From Aquisalimonas sp. 2447 (lineage in GTDB: Bacteria; Pseudomonadota; Gammaproteobacteria; Nitrococcales; Aquisalimonadaceae): DNA of 64,000 nt. The DNA lies in the NCBI RefSeq assembly GCF_012044895.1, contig NZ_CP050695.1, positions 3,874,501 through 3,938,500 on the forward strand. Direction: 5' to 3'. The notes below the pieces were generated by a model. That model was not told where the DNA came from, searched no databases, and was given only the letters and a program-made list of their open reading frames with translations. The number at the start of each line of letters is the position of its first letter. Positions within the stretch are counted from its first letter, which is position 1. The translations under genes and the position numbers were made by a program. This document shows, one piece after another, positions 16,991 through 24,861 of this stretch.

Positions 16991-18011
16991 CCGCGTAACG
17001 CCACAGATCCTCCAGGGCATCCCGGCGGAGGTTTTCGCCGATACAGACCAGCGTGGTGCCGGTGACACCTTCGGGCCAGGCCGCCAGCCGCTCGGGCGGG
17101 TACTGCATGCCTTGCACCGCGTGCACCACCACCGGGGTCGTCTCCAGGCCGCGGATGGCCACCATGCCCTTGAGCCGCAGCAGGCGCTGCCCGTGGGACT
17201 CACAGACGGAGTCCAGGAAGGCTTCCAGATCCTCCGGCGCCATGGGCGCGTCCGTGGTCAGGGACACCGTCGCAATGCCGTCATGCCGGTGCGCTTCCGG
17301 GGGACCGGCCGCGGATGCATACACCGGGGGCGTCACGCTCGGGACGACGCTCGCGGATTCCAGCCCCTTTATCTGCAACCAGTCGCGTGCGCCGGCGGAG
17401 GCGCCGGTGGCCAGGATATCCGCCGCAGGCGCGGTTCCCCCGTGGCGGTGGGTGATCGGGGCGTGCAGCTCCCGCGCCCGCAGGGCGGTCGCCAGCGCGG
17501 CCAGCGCGTCGGCGGTCACACGGTCCGCCTTGGTCAGCAGGATGCGGTCCGCCATGGCGACCTGTCGCCGGGCTTCCTCGTGCGCCGCGAGGGTCGCTTC
17601 GCCGTGTTCGGCGTCGATGAGCGTGACGATGCCGTCGAGATGCGTCTCCACGGCCAGCAGCGGATCACGCCGCAGGACCTGGACCACCGGCCCGGGGTCC
17701 GCCAGCCCGGAGGTCTCCACCAGGATCCTGCGGAAGGCGGGAATCTCGCCCCGGGCGGCGCGGCGCAACAACCCCCGGAGACTGCCGGCAAGGTCGCCCT
17801 GCAGGGTACAGCAGATGCACCCCTGGCCCAGGGTGATGATCTCGTCGTCGCCCCCCTCCACAAGCCAGTGGTCCAGTTCCACGTCGCCGAACTCGTTGAT
17901 GACCACGGCGGTGTCCGCCAGGGACGGATCACGCAGCAACTGGTTGAGCAGGGTGGTCTTCCCCGCCCCCAGGAATCCTGTCAGGAGCGTGACCGGGACG
18001 GAGCGGCTCAT
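16956..18011 (-). CDS. COG0523-family GTPase (CobW/zinc metallochaperone type)
   Basis: Predicted metal-chaperone GTPase of 351 residues. N-terminal G domain: Walker A GFLGAGKTT at about residues 12-20, the metal-site CICC near 70, an ETSGLADPGP switch region, and TKAD as the guanine-specificity loop. A CobW C-terminal domain follows from about residue 240, preceded by a short His-containing linker. Members beside znuABC commonly act in zinc allocation under scarcity and are Zur-regulated; this is the inferred role. The ATG at 18011 overlaps the stop of the upstream WD40 remnant (ATGA), indicating a former or present operon with it and the second COG0523 gene. Its end overlaps znuA convergently by 35 bp. 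Confidence 0.88.
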   Translation of the reverse strand: MSRSVPVTLLTGFLGAGKTTLLNQLLRDPSLADTAVVINEFGDVELDHWLVEGGDDEIITLGQGCICCTLQGDLAGSLRGLLRRAARGEIPAFRRILVETSGLADPGPVVQVLRRDPLLAVETHLDGIVTLIDAEHGEATLAAHEEARRQVAMADRILLTKADRVTADALAALATALRARELHAPITHRHGGTAPAADILATGASAGARDWLQIKGLESASVVPSVTPPVYASAAGPPEAHRHDGIATVSLTTDAPMAPEDLEAFLDSVCESHGQRLLRLKGMVAIRGLETTPVVVHAVQGMQYPPERLAAWPEGVTGTTLVCIGENLRRDALEDLWRYAVSRTPPPAPPQ

Positions 18012-18511
18012 GCCGCCACGCCCCCGGGACAGGCCGCCAGGTGCCCGTCGGCGAAGGCAAACACGACCCGACTGGCATCCGGCCGCCACGCCAGACCGGT
18101 CACCTCGCTGTCCCGCAACAGGGTGGCCGCCGGTGTCGTGGCGGTGGGATCCAGCACCACCACCGAACCGTCGCGGCTGCCGCTGGCAATGGCCTGCCCC
18201 CGGGGTGCAAAGGCAAGCGCCCAGATCGGCTTGACGTGCAGGTCCAGCACCATGGGCTCGGTGCCGGCTGGGCCGTCGCCGCCACAATCCCAGATGACGA
18301 GGGACGCGCCCCCGCCCGTGGCCAGGTAGCGCCCGTCCGGATCCCAGCTCAACTCCCGGACCTTGGTGGCATATCCGCGCATGTACAGCTCATCGCCGCT
18401 GTCCAGATGCCAGTAGTGCACCCCGGCCTCCTGCAGCCCGGCCGCGAGCCGGGTGCCGTCTCGGTTCGGTGCCAGGGCGAGCAGCGCCCCCTCCCAGAGG
18501 TACCGGGCCAC
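18008..18511 (-). pseudogene. WD40-repeat protein, 5'-truncated remnant
   Basis: 167 residues of WD40 repeats: YLWEGALLALAPNRDGTRLA, KVRELSWDPDGRYLATGGG, VKPIWALAFAPRGQAIASGS and VTGLAWRPDASRVVFAFADG are successive blades. WD40 proteins encoded beside COG0523 GTPases are usually about twice this long. This ORF starts mid-protein at a GTG without a good ribosome site, and the frame just upstream is closed by a TGA about 30 bp away. Directly upstream is the truncated end of the second COG0523 gene. I read this as a deletion that removed the 3' part of that gene and the 5' half of this one. The stop is coupled (ATGA) to the next COG0523 gene. Confidence 0.75.
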
Positions 18512-18549
18512 GGGTGCCGGATGCCCCGGCCGCCAGCGTCAGCACATGT

Positions 18550-19239
18550 TCACCGACGGGCATGCTGTAGACCCCCCCACTCGAAGGGGTACTCCGGATC
18601 CAGGAAGTCCGGTTTCCAGGTCAGCACCCGGTCCAGTTCGAAGCCGCCCACGTCCAGGATCGCGTCCATGGGCACGTCGGCCTGGCTTGCCCGGTGGATG
18701 CGGGCAACCGCGTTCATGGCACGCAGCCGCTGCTCCAGCGAATCCAGCTCCGCGGCGGTGACCAGGTCGGTCTTGTTCAGCACGATGACGTCGGCGAAGG
18801 CGATCTGCTCGCAGGCTTCGCCCCCGTCATCCAGGTGCGGTCCCGCATGCCGGGCGTCCACCAGGGTGACCACGGCGTCCAGGCGGAACTGCTCGGCCAT
18901 GTCATCGTCCATGAAGAAGGTCTGGGATACCGGCCCGGGATCGGCGAGCCCCGTGGTCTCGATCAGGATGGCGTCGAAGCGGTCCCGGCGGCGCATCAGG
19001 GTGGTCAGGGTACGGATGAGATCCCCGCGCACGGTGCAGCAGATGCAGCCGTTGTTCATCTCGAAGACTTCCTCGTCGGCGTTGACAACCAGAGCGTCGT
19101 CGATGCCCACCTCGCCGAACTCGTTCTCGATCACGGCAATGCGCTTGCCGTGATTCTCGCCGAGAATACGATTCAGCAGGGTCGTCTTGCCTGCGCCGAG
19201 AAAGCCGGTGAGAACCGTCACAGGAATGCGGTCAGCCAT
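18550..19239 (-). CDS. COG0523-family GTPase, C-terminally truncated
   Basis: 229-residue member of the CobW/COG0523 metal-chaperone GTPases; relatives are normally 320 residues or more. The G domain is complete: GFLGAGKTT near residue 12, GCICC near 64, IETTGLADPGP and NKTD. The CobW C-terminal domain is broken. After PEYPFEWGG the frame runs into a 7-G tract (7 C on the plus strand, near 18582-18588) and ends ten codons later as LQHARR-stop. Shifting the frame by one base there restores a family-like VYSMPVGEHVLTLAAG. The start is ATG 19239 with AAGGTG 5 nt upstream; the longer ORF start at 19263 lies inside the Zur-like site. It is probably Zur-regulated; function is doubtful because of the lost domain. 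Confidence 0.8.
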   Translation of the reverse strand: MADRIPVTVLTGFLGAGKTTLLNRILGENHGKRIAVIENEFGEVGIDDALVVNADEEVFEMNNGCICCTVRGDLIRTLTTLMRRRDRFDAILIETTGLADPGPVSQTFFMDDDMAEQFRLDAVVTLVDARHAGPHLDDGGEACEQIAFADVIVLNKTDLVTAAELDSLEQRLRAMNAVARIHRASQADVPMDAILDVGGFELDRVLTWKPDFLDPEYPFEWGGLQHARR

Positions 19240-19259
19240 GGCAGCACCTTTGGCGATAG

Positions 19260-19282
19260 GCAATGTTATACCATCCTATTCC
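19260..19282 (-). promoter_or_regulatory. Zur-box-like site upstream of truncated COG0523 gene
   Basis: On the minus strand the 23-base site ends in GTATAACATTGC and begins GGAATAGGATG. One half (TATAACATT) is exact against the gammaproteobacterial Zur consensus and the other half is degenerate; by hand I count 16 of 22 non-spacer positions matching. It lies about 21-43 bp upstream of the ATG at 19239, the place expected for a Zur-controlled promoter. Confidence 0.55.
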
Positions 19283-19334
19283 TGGTGCCGCCGCCATGCC
19301 AGGGGGTCGTTCCTTCATCAAGGCAACAGCGGCG

Positions 19335-20048
19335 TCAGTCGGTCGTCCGGAAACTCGCGCGGCGGGCCGTGTAGGCGTCGATGAAGGCGCTCATCTGCTC
19401 CTCGTCCCAAGGCTGCAGGCCGCTGATCACCACCTTCTTCCAGCCGGCGCCGATGGCCTCGCCCCCATCGGTGATGCGGAACCGGAGCCATTCCTCGCCA
19501 CGCTTGCCGTCCACATTCAGGGTGGAGTCGTCCAGGTCCATGTCCAGGCCCGGCGTCGGGGTGGCCTCCAGGGTGAAGGCCATGCTGTCGTAGAGCACCA
19601 GCGGGCGCTGCGGGTTGAACATCATCCCCGCGTTACGCATCAGCGGCTCCAGGAACTCCGGGAAGTTGCGACCGGAGAACGCCGTGTAGCGACGCACGAA
19701 CGCCTCCGCCGTCGCGGCCTCCCGCAGCCCGGCACCGGCCCGCTCCACCTCCAGGTACGCCCGGCCCTGGTCATCCGTGACCGTAAACGCATCCGCATCC
19801 GTGTCGGGAAAATGCAGCGGCACATCCCGCCCCACCATGCCGCGGAACCGGAAGGTCATGCGCTCGGACAGCCCGTAGTAACCCACCACCAGCGCAAACA
19901 GCAGATCCCCGGGCACGCAGAAGCGCCGCGCCTCAGCATCGTGAATCGGATTGAAATCCCCTGCCACCTCCTTGGCGAACCGGCTGGCCTGCTCCGCGGA
20001 GATCCGGACCACCGAGCCATCAAAGGAATGGTAGGCATTGAGGAACAT
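19335..20048 (-). CDS. DUF3581 family protein
   Basis: Protein of 237 residues recognised as DUF3581 from its beginning, MFLNAYHSFDG, then RISAEQASRFAKEVAGDFNP and IHDAEARRFCVPGDLLFALV. The GDFNPIH...F..PG segment resembles the active-site layout of hot-dog (MaoC-like) hydratases, so a hot-dog fold is possible, but the function is unknown. The frame is open to 20237. I start at ATG 20048 because the family begins there and the upstream codons are Arg/Cys-rich noise. The ribosome site is weak (GGGAG about 11 nt upstream). Confidence 0.8.
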   Translation of the reverse strand: MFLNAYHSFDGSVVRISAEQASRFAKEVAGDFNPIHDAEARRFCVPGDLLFALVVGYYGLSERMTFRFRGMVGRDVPLHFPDTDADAFTVTDDQGRAYLEVERAGAGLREAATAEAFVRRYTAFSGRNFPEFLEPLMRNAGMMFNPQRPLVLYDSMAFTLEATPTPGLDMDLDDSTLNVDGKRGEEWLRFRITDGGEAIGAGWKKVVISGLQPWDEEQMSAFIDAYTARRASFRTTD

Positions 20049-20192
20049 CGGCAAGGGGGCTCCCTGGCAGTGAAGACAAAGACTGGCCGAAACGCGGCGG
20101 AAACCCGGAAGGTAATCCCTGCAGCGGTCAGAGGCAACGTCCGGGCAGCACCATTGGGAGCGCCACCGACTGCCTCCTCTGCGGGGCATAAC

Positions 20193-20501
20193 GACTGACA
20201 CACCTGGAAAAGAACCATTTATTCTTTTACGTTTCAAAAAGGAGTCGTTATTATTATTCGTCTCCTTAGCGAGGGCGAGCCGGCCGTTTCTTCACTCAAC
20301 CTGCTGGACTGGTTCCCCGATCAGGCTTTCCAGACCGGTGTGGACGTCTACATGCCGGCGACCACACCGCCGGACGGGACCATATCCCTGGTCAGTCAGC
20401 CTCGCGGGGATGCGGACAACCCCCAGGAAATCAATGTGCCGAACTGGGCGTCCAGCGAGCACAGGGTCTCGGTTATCTTCAATGACTACCTTACCGAGTA
20501 G
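20193..20501 (+). pseudogene. Orphan ORF fragment, possible exported-protein remnant
   Basis: A plus-strand frame is open from about 20193 to TAG 20501. It has no ATG, GTG or TTG at a sensible place, although an AAGGAG lies near 20238, a few bases before three ATT codons. The translated part looks protein-like: NLLDWFPDQAFQTGVDVYMP, then a Thr/Pro turn, a beta-rich ISLVSQP stretch and VSVIFNDYLTE at the end. The 'P..A..TGVDVY' pattern weakly recalls DUF4397-type beta domains. I consider it a decayed gene or an ORF with a non-canonical start. The 20048-20676 interval holds no other gene that I can see. Confidence 0.35.
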
Positions 20502-20530
20502 ACGGCTCGCACAGTTCCCATAAAACAATA

Positions 20531-20562
20531 TCAGGGGGTGGTCCGGTTGGACCGCCCCCTGA
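20531..20562. terminator. Terminator-like hairpin
   Basis: Arms TCAGGGGGTGGTCC and GGACCGCCCCCTGA pair over 14 positions (one G-U/G-T wobble) around the loop GGTT. On the minus strand the hairpin is followed by a T-rich stretch (TATTGTTTTAT), so it could terminate minus-strand transcription entering from about 20.7 kb. On the plus strand it lies 30 bp after the orphan ORF stop. Confidence 0.55.
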
Positions 20563-20675
20563 TGATCACCCTCCAACACCCAGGGTCTACCGGCAGGGTG
20601 TACTCAACGTCTTCGATTTCCGGCGACACCCAACGGTGGCGTCGCGGAGCATGACCGACCGCGCATGCAGGCGGC

Positions 20676-20837
20676 TCAGTCCGTCAGGCCCGCCAGGGAA
20701 CGGACGACGCCGTCGTTGGCCTCGGCGTAGGCTTCAGCATCGGGCTGACGCATGAACGCCGCGATCTCGCCGACGCCGTTTTCGGCTGCTTCCTGCTCCT
20801 CGTAGTGGACACCAAGCGTCGCGTCAGCGGTACGCAC
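20676..20837 (-). CDS. Short ORF or gene fragment, 53 codons
   Basis: A minus-strand frame from a GTG at 20837 to TGA at 20676 encodes an acidic peptide with helical character (GVHYEEQEAAENGVGEIAAF, then QPDAEAYAEANDGVVRSLAG and LTD). The amino-acid choice is typical of real coding in this GC-rich genome, and no other good frame covers the interval. No clear ribosome site or family is recognised. It could be a small protein or the C-terminal remnant of a lost gene; an in-frame TGA about 25 codons upstream of the GTG limits its length. Confidence 0.35.
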   Translation of the reverse strand: MRTADATLGVHYEEQEAAENGVGEIAAFMRQPDAEAYAEANDGVVRSLAGLTD

Positions 20838-20978
20838 GTACTGAGAATCGGCAGCCCTCCCTCAGTGCATCGTCGGAGAAGGACCTTAATACAAGTGAGA
20901 CGGGGTTTTAGCGCGTGCCCACCGGAAAAAGGGGATATAGTAAGGAGCAGGCACACGGGCCCCAAAGGCAGGTTTCCC

Positions 20979-22343
20979 ATGGCGCAAGGGCGTTTTCTCA
21001 ACGAACTGCTGACAACACTGACCAGGCGCTACGCCACCCGGATCCGGCCCGGCGAAGCCACGCCGGGACTCCAGGCGGCATCACTCCTGGAGCAGTGCCA
21101 GGCACTTCTGGCCAGTGACAGCGAGGTTGCCAACCTCGCCCAGGCCCGGAACGCGCTCACCACCTACGACCTGCTGACGGAACCCGACCGGCGCGCGTTC
21201 TTTCAGGGCCTGGCGGAACGCTTCGCTCCGGACGCCAACGCCATCGCCGAGGCCTATCAGCGCTACGCGGAGAACCCGGACGGCAGCAACGCCCAGGCGC
21301 TGAACCGCGCCAGCCGTTCCCCACGGCAGGAACTGCTCCGGCGGCTCAACACCCCGCCGGGCCACACCTATGCGCTGGTACGGATGCGTGCGGACCTGCA
21401 GCGCTTTGCCCGTGATGCACCGGAGCTGGAAGCGGTTGATGCCGATTTCATCGATCTCTTCCGTTCCTGGTTCAACCGCGGCTTCCTGGTCATGCAGCGC
21501 ATTGACTGGAACACACCAGCCAGCGTGCTCGAGAAGATCATCGCCTACGAAGCCGTGCACACCATCCAGAGCTGGGATGATCTGCGCCGTCGGATCGCGC
21601 CTGCGGATCGCCGCTGTTTCGGCTTCTTCCACCCTGCCACCGGTGACGAACCGCTGATCTTCGTGCAGGTTGCACTGACCAGGGGACTACCGCAGCAGAT
21701 CCAGCCCATCCTGGGGGCCGACAACCCCGACGCCAGCGCGCTGGAGAACGCCGAGACCGCCGATACCGCCACCTTCTTCAGTATCAGCAACTGTCAGAGC
21801 GGTCTCCGCGGCATCTCTTTCGGCAACTTCCTGATCAAGCAGGTGGTCGAGGAACTCCGTCAGGAGCTTCCCAACCTCAAGCACTTCGTCACCCTGTCAC
21901 CCATCCCCGGATTCGCCCAGTGGGTCCAAGAGCGGGCGGTGGAGGAAAACCCGCCGCTGGATGAACACGAACAGCGCGCTGCGGAGCTGCTGCGGGAGGA
22001 AGACCTGCCCGGCGTTCTGTCCGAGCACGAGAAGGAACTGCACAAGCCACTACTGCGGCTGGTTGCCCGCTACCTAGTCAAGGAAAAGAACGGAGCCGGT
22101 CTGCCGGTGAACCCGGTCAGCCGCTTCCACCTGGGCAATGGCGCCGAGGTCCACCGCATCAACTGGATGGCCGACACCTCTGATAACGGGCTGCGCCAGA
22201 GCCACGGGCTCATGGTCAACTACCTCTACCGCCTCGAGGACATCGAACGGAACCACGAAGGATTCGCCACCACGGGCAAGGTGGCCTGCTCCCGGGAGAT
22301 CCAGAAGCTCCTGCGGCAATCGAAGACGGTCACGCCGGCCTGA
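20979..22343 (+). CDS. Malonyl-CoA decarboxylase
   Basis: Enzyme converting malonyl-CoA to acetyl-CoA and CO2, 454 residues. The N-terminal helical part (about 1-170) is followed by the acetyltransferase-like catalytic domain, which carries EPLIFVQVALTRGLP, FFSISNCQSGLRGISFGNF (catalytic Ser region), LKHFVTLSPIPGF, SRFHLGNGAEVHRINW (catalytic His) and GLMVNYLY. ATG 20979 is taken because the protein-like sequence begins there; the frame runs on to 20805 without family similarity. It has no directly coupled neighbour. Together with the acyl-CoA carboxylase near 5 kb it suggests active malonyl- or methylmalonyl-CoA turnover. Confidence 0.9.
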   Translation: MAQGRFLNELLTTLTRRYATRIRPGEATPGLQAASLLEQCQALLASDSEVANLAQARNALTTYDLLTEPDRRAFFQGLAERFAPDANAIAEAYQRYAENPDGSNAQALNRASRSPRQELLRRLNTPPGHTYALVRMRADLQRFARDAPELEAVDADFIDLFRSWFNRGFLVMQRIDWNTPASVLEKIIAYEAVHTIQSWDDLRRRIAPADRRCFGFFHPATGDEPLIFVQVALTRGLPQQIQPILGADNPDASALENAETADTATFFSISNCQSGLRGISFGNFLIKQVVEELRQELPNLKHFVTLSPIPGFAQWVQERAVEENPPLDEHEQRAAELLREEDLPGVLSEHEKELHKPLLRLVARYLVKEKNGAGLPVNPVSRFHLGNGAEVHRINWMADTSDNGLRQSHGLMVNYLYRLEDIERNHEGFATTGKVACSREIQKLLRQSKTVTPA

Positions 22344-22478
22344 ACTGACGTTGCGGTTACCGATGACCTCCAGGCGTTCACCGTGGCACCGCCTCGCAGC
22401 AACCAGGTGCGCCGGTCGAACTCGCAGATGGGCTCCATCCAGCCGGTGCGGATCGGATGCGGCCTGCCTAGGCGGTCA

Positions 22479-23507
22479 TCAACCGCCCACGTGGGACATC
22501 TCCACCTTCCACTGCAGCGGCTTGCCCTCGATGGGCGCGGTGTTGTTGGTGCGCAGCTCGGAGTAGCGGTCCTCGCGGTTGCGCCAGATCCGCTGGATGA
22601 TGGCGGCGAGCTGGGCATCGTCCACGTTCTCGTCGCGCAGCGGGGTGCGCAGATCGTGGCCCTGGCCGGCGAACAGGCAGGTGAAGAGCTGCCCCTGGGA
22701 GGCCAGCCGCGCCCGGGTGCAGGTGCTGCAGAAGGGCTCGCTCACCGAGGAGATAATGCCGATCTCGCCACCGCCGTCGCGGTAGCGGTAGCGGCTGGCC
22801 ACCTCGCCGGTGTAGTTGGGGTCCAGCGGCTCGATGGGCCACACGGCGTCGAGCTCGTCGCGGATCTGCTCGGCGGTGACCACGTCGTCCAGGCGCCAGC
22901 CGTTGGTGTTGCCCACGTCCATGAACTCGATATAGCGCAGGATATGCGACGTGTGGCGGAAGTACTCCGCCATGGGCACGATCTGGCCCTCGTTCATGCC
23001 GCGTTTGACCACCATGTTCACCTTCACCGGATTCAGCCCGACCCGCGAGGCCGCCTCGATGCCGTCGAGCACCGGCTGCACCGGGTAGTTGACGTCGTTC
23101 ACCGCCTTGAAGACGTCATCGTCGATGGCGTCCAGGCTGACGGTGACACGGTTAAGGCCGGCGTCGGCCAGCGCCTGGGCATGCTGGGGCAGCAGCGAGG
23201 CGTTGGTGGTGAGGGTGATGTCCTCGATGCCGTCGATGTTCGCCAGCATCTCGATCAGGTGCGGCAGGTCCTTGCGCACCAGGGGCTCACCGCCGGTGAT
23301 GCGCAGCTTGCGCACGCCCAGATCGGCGAACACCCGCGTCAGCCGGGTAATCTCCTCGAATGACAGCAGCTCCCGGCGCGCCAGAAAGGGGTAATCCGAC
23401 CCGAAAAGCTCCTTGGGCATGCAGTACACGCAGCGGAAGTTGCAGCGATCCGTCACCGAGATCCGCAGGTCCTGTAGCGGACGTTGGAATACGTCTTCGG
23501 TGCTCAA
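22479..23507 (-). CDS. moaA: GTP 3',8-cyclase MoaA
   Basis: Radical-SAM enzyme of the first step of molybdenum-cofactor synthesis, 342 residues. The N-terminal 4Fe-4S motif CxxxCxxC is Cys22, Cys26, Cys29 (DRCNFRCVYC). RITGGEPL follows, the C-terminal cluster is FCSTC plus a Cys 13 residues on, and the essential C-terminal Gly-Gly is present (SHVGG). I choose the TTG at 23507: GGAG lies 7 nt upstream, and the ATG at 23567 would add a stretch foreign to the family. No other Moco gene is nearby. A GC-rich hairpin lies in the leader (23537-23557). Confidence 0.93.
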   Translation of the reverse strand: MSTEDVFQRPLQDLRISVTDRCNFRCVYCMPKELFGSDYPFLARRELLSFEEITRLTRVFADLGVRKLRITGGEPLVRKDLPHLIEMLANIDGIEDITLTTNASLLPQHAQALADAGLNRVTVSLDAIDDDVFKAVNDVNYPVQPVLDGIEAASRVGLNPVKVNMVVKRGMNEGQIVPMAEYFRHTSHILRYIEFMDVGNTNGWRLDDVVTAEQIRDELDAVWPIEPLDPNYTGEVASRYRYRDGGGEIGIISSVSEPFCSTCTRARLASQGQLFTCLFAGQGHDLRTPLRDENVDDAQLAAIIQRIWRNREDRYSELRTNNTAPIEGKPLQWKVEMSHVGG

Positions 23508-23613
23508 GGCGCCGCTCCTCCTGATTCTGTGCCAATCCGGCCATGATAACAGGCCGGTGAGATACATGATTTGTCAGATTAGCAGAACTCCCGTACCAGA
23601 CCCTAACAGTAGC

Positions 23614-23700
23614 CGTAGGGTGCATCTTGATGCACCTTCCCGACGCCAGCCAACCAGGGTGATTCGATCCAGGGCCGTCGCGGTGCATCAGCACCCTACG
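23614..23700. repeat. REP-like palindrome pair between moaA and cobM
   Basis: At 23614-23636 a CGTAGG end is followed by the hairpin GGTGCATCTTGATGCACC. A degenerate, inverted second unit (GGTGCATCA..GCACC, CCCTACG) closes the block at 23682-23700. The TAG stop codon of cobM (23696-23698) lies inside the final CCCTACG, so the element has become part of the gene end. Confidence 0.8.
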
Positions 23701-24463
23701 GTCCCTCGTCCAGCCCGCGGTACCGGCGGACGTGCTTCGGGTCATACAAGGCACTCTCGCGGAAGCCGGTGGCCCCCAGGGCCGGTCCCACCAGGATCAG
23801 GGCACTGCGCCGCATGGTGAGCGACGCCGTCGCCTCCACCAACTCGCTCAGCGGCGCACGGATCACGGTCTCGTCCGGCCAGCTCGCCCGCAGGACCACC
23901 GCCGCCGGGCAGTCGGCGCCGTACCAGGGCGTTAGCCGCGTCGCCACGTCCTCCAGGACGTGCAGGGACAGGTGTAGGGCCAAGGTGGTCCCGGTCGCGG
24001 CGAACGCCTCCAGCGTCTCCTTCGGCGGCATGGACGACGCCCGCCCCTGGGTGCGCGTGAGCACCAGGGATTGGGCCACTTCCGGGACCGTGAGTTCACA
24101 GCCCAGTGTCGCCGCCGCCGCGGAGAAGGCGGGCACCCCCGGCGTCAACGTGTAGTCGATGCCGGCGGCGTCCAGCCGGCGCAACTGCTCGGCCACGGCG
24201 CTGTAGACGGAGAGGTCCCCCGAGTGCAGCCGCGCCACGTCCAGGCCCCGGGCGTGGGCGGCGGTGATCTCGTCCATGATCGCGTCCAGGGTCATGGGCG
24301 CCGTGTTCACCAGGCGCGCTTCCGCCGGCGCGTGGGCCAGGATTTCCTCGGGCACCAGGGAGCCCGCGTACAGACAGACCGCGCAGGCGGCAATGCGATC
24401 GCGACCACGCAGGGTAAGCAGATCGGGGGCACCAGGACCGGCACCGACGAAATGGACGGTCAT
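23696..24463 (-). CDS. cobM: Precorrin-4 C11-methyltransferase CobM
   Basis: SAM-dependent tetrapyrrole methylase of corrin-ring synthesis, 255 residues. It starts with the family nucleotide-binding entry [18 protein letters not shown], with YAGSLVP near 35, [14 protein letters not shown] (the CobM/CbiF-type GD.S.YSA motif) and [12 protein letters not shown] near 108. The start is ATG 24463 with AGGAGG 5 nt upstream, overlapping the cobE stop (ATGA). It is the last gene of a minus-strand cobL-cobE-cobM operon. Its stop codon lies in a REP-like repeat. Confidence 0.92.
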   Translation of the reverse strand: MTVHFVGAGPGAPDLLTLRGRDRIAACAVCLYAGSLVPEEILAHAPAEARLVNTAPMTLDAIMDEITAAHARGLDVARLHSGDLSVYSAVAEQLRRLDAAGIDYTLTPGVPAFSAAAATLGCELTVPEVAQSLVLTRTQGRASSMPPKETLEAFAATGTTLALHLSLHVLEDVATRLTPWYGADCPAAVVLRASWPDETVIRAPLSELVEATASLTMRRSALILVGPALGATGFRESALYDPKHVRRYRGLDEGP

Positions 24464-24861
24464 GAACACCTCCTTGCTGATCCGATGGCGGCGGCGCAGG
24501 TGGCGAGGGCCCCGCGCCGCTTCGGGACGATCAGGCGGCGATCACCGCCCAGGACGGCCATGGCCGCCGCCTCGGCCACGGAACCAAGACCCACCGCCCG
24601 CCGGGCCCTGGCGGAATGGCCGGGCACGGCGTACTGCAACGCCTCCAGGGCCTGCTCGTCCGCGTACACGGGCGTCAGGGACAGGCGCTCGGCGACGGGC
24701 TCCAACAGACCGCTCCGGGACTTGCGGGCGGCGGTGGCGAGCAGGCCGCCTTGCGGGGAGACGTCGTGCTCGGCCGCCAGCTCGGCGAGGACGGCCGCGA
24801 CGAGTTCCGCCAGCGCATCCTCGTCACAGCGGCTACCGAACCCGACCCCCAGCGCGATCAC
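24460..24861 (-). CDS. cobE: Cobalamin biosynthesis protein CobE / CbiG C-terminal domain
   Basis: 133-residue protein of the CobE/CbiG-C family. It begins [16 protein letters not shown] (the family 'G.G.....ADEL' entry) and has a central [14 protein letters not shown], then a GSVAEAAAM segment. CobE is required for aerobic cobalamin synthesis but its exact reaction is not settled. The start is GTG 24861, overlapping the cobL stop (GTGA), with GGAGG immediately upstream. The end overlaps the cobM start by 4 bp. Confidence 0.8.
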   Translation of the reverse strand: MIALGVGFGSRCDEDALAELVAAVLAELAAEHDVSPQGGLLATAARKSRSGLLEPVAERLSLTPVYADEQALEALQYAVPGHSARARRAVGLGSVAEAAAMAVLGGDRRLIVPKRRGALATCAAAIGSARRCS

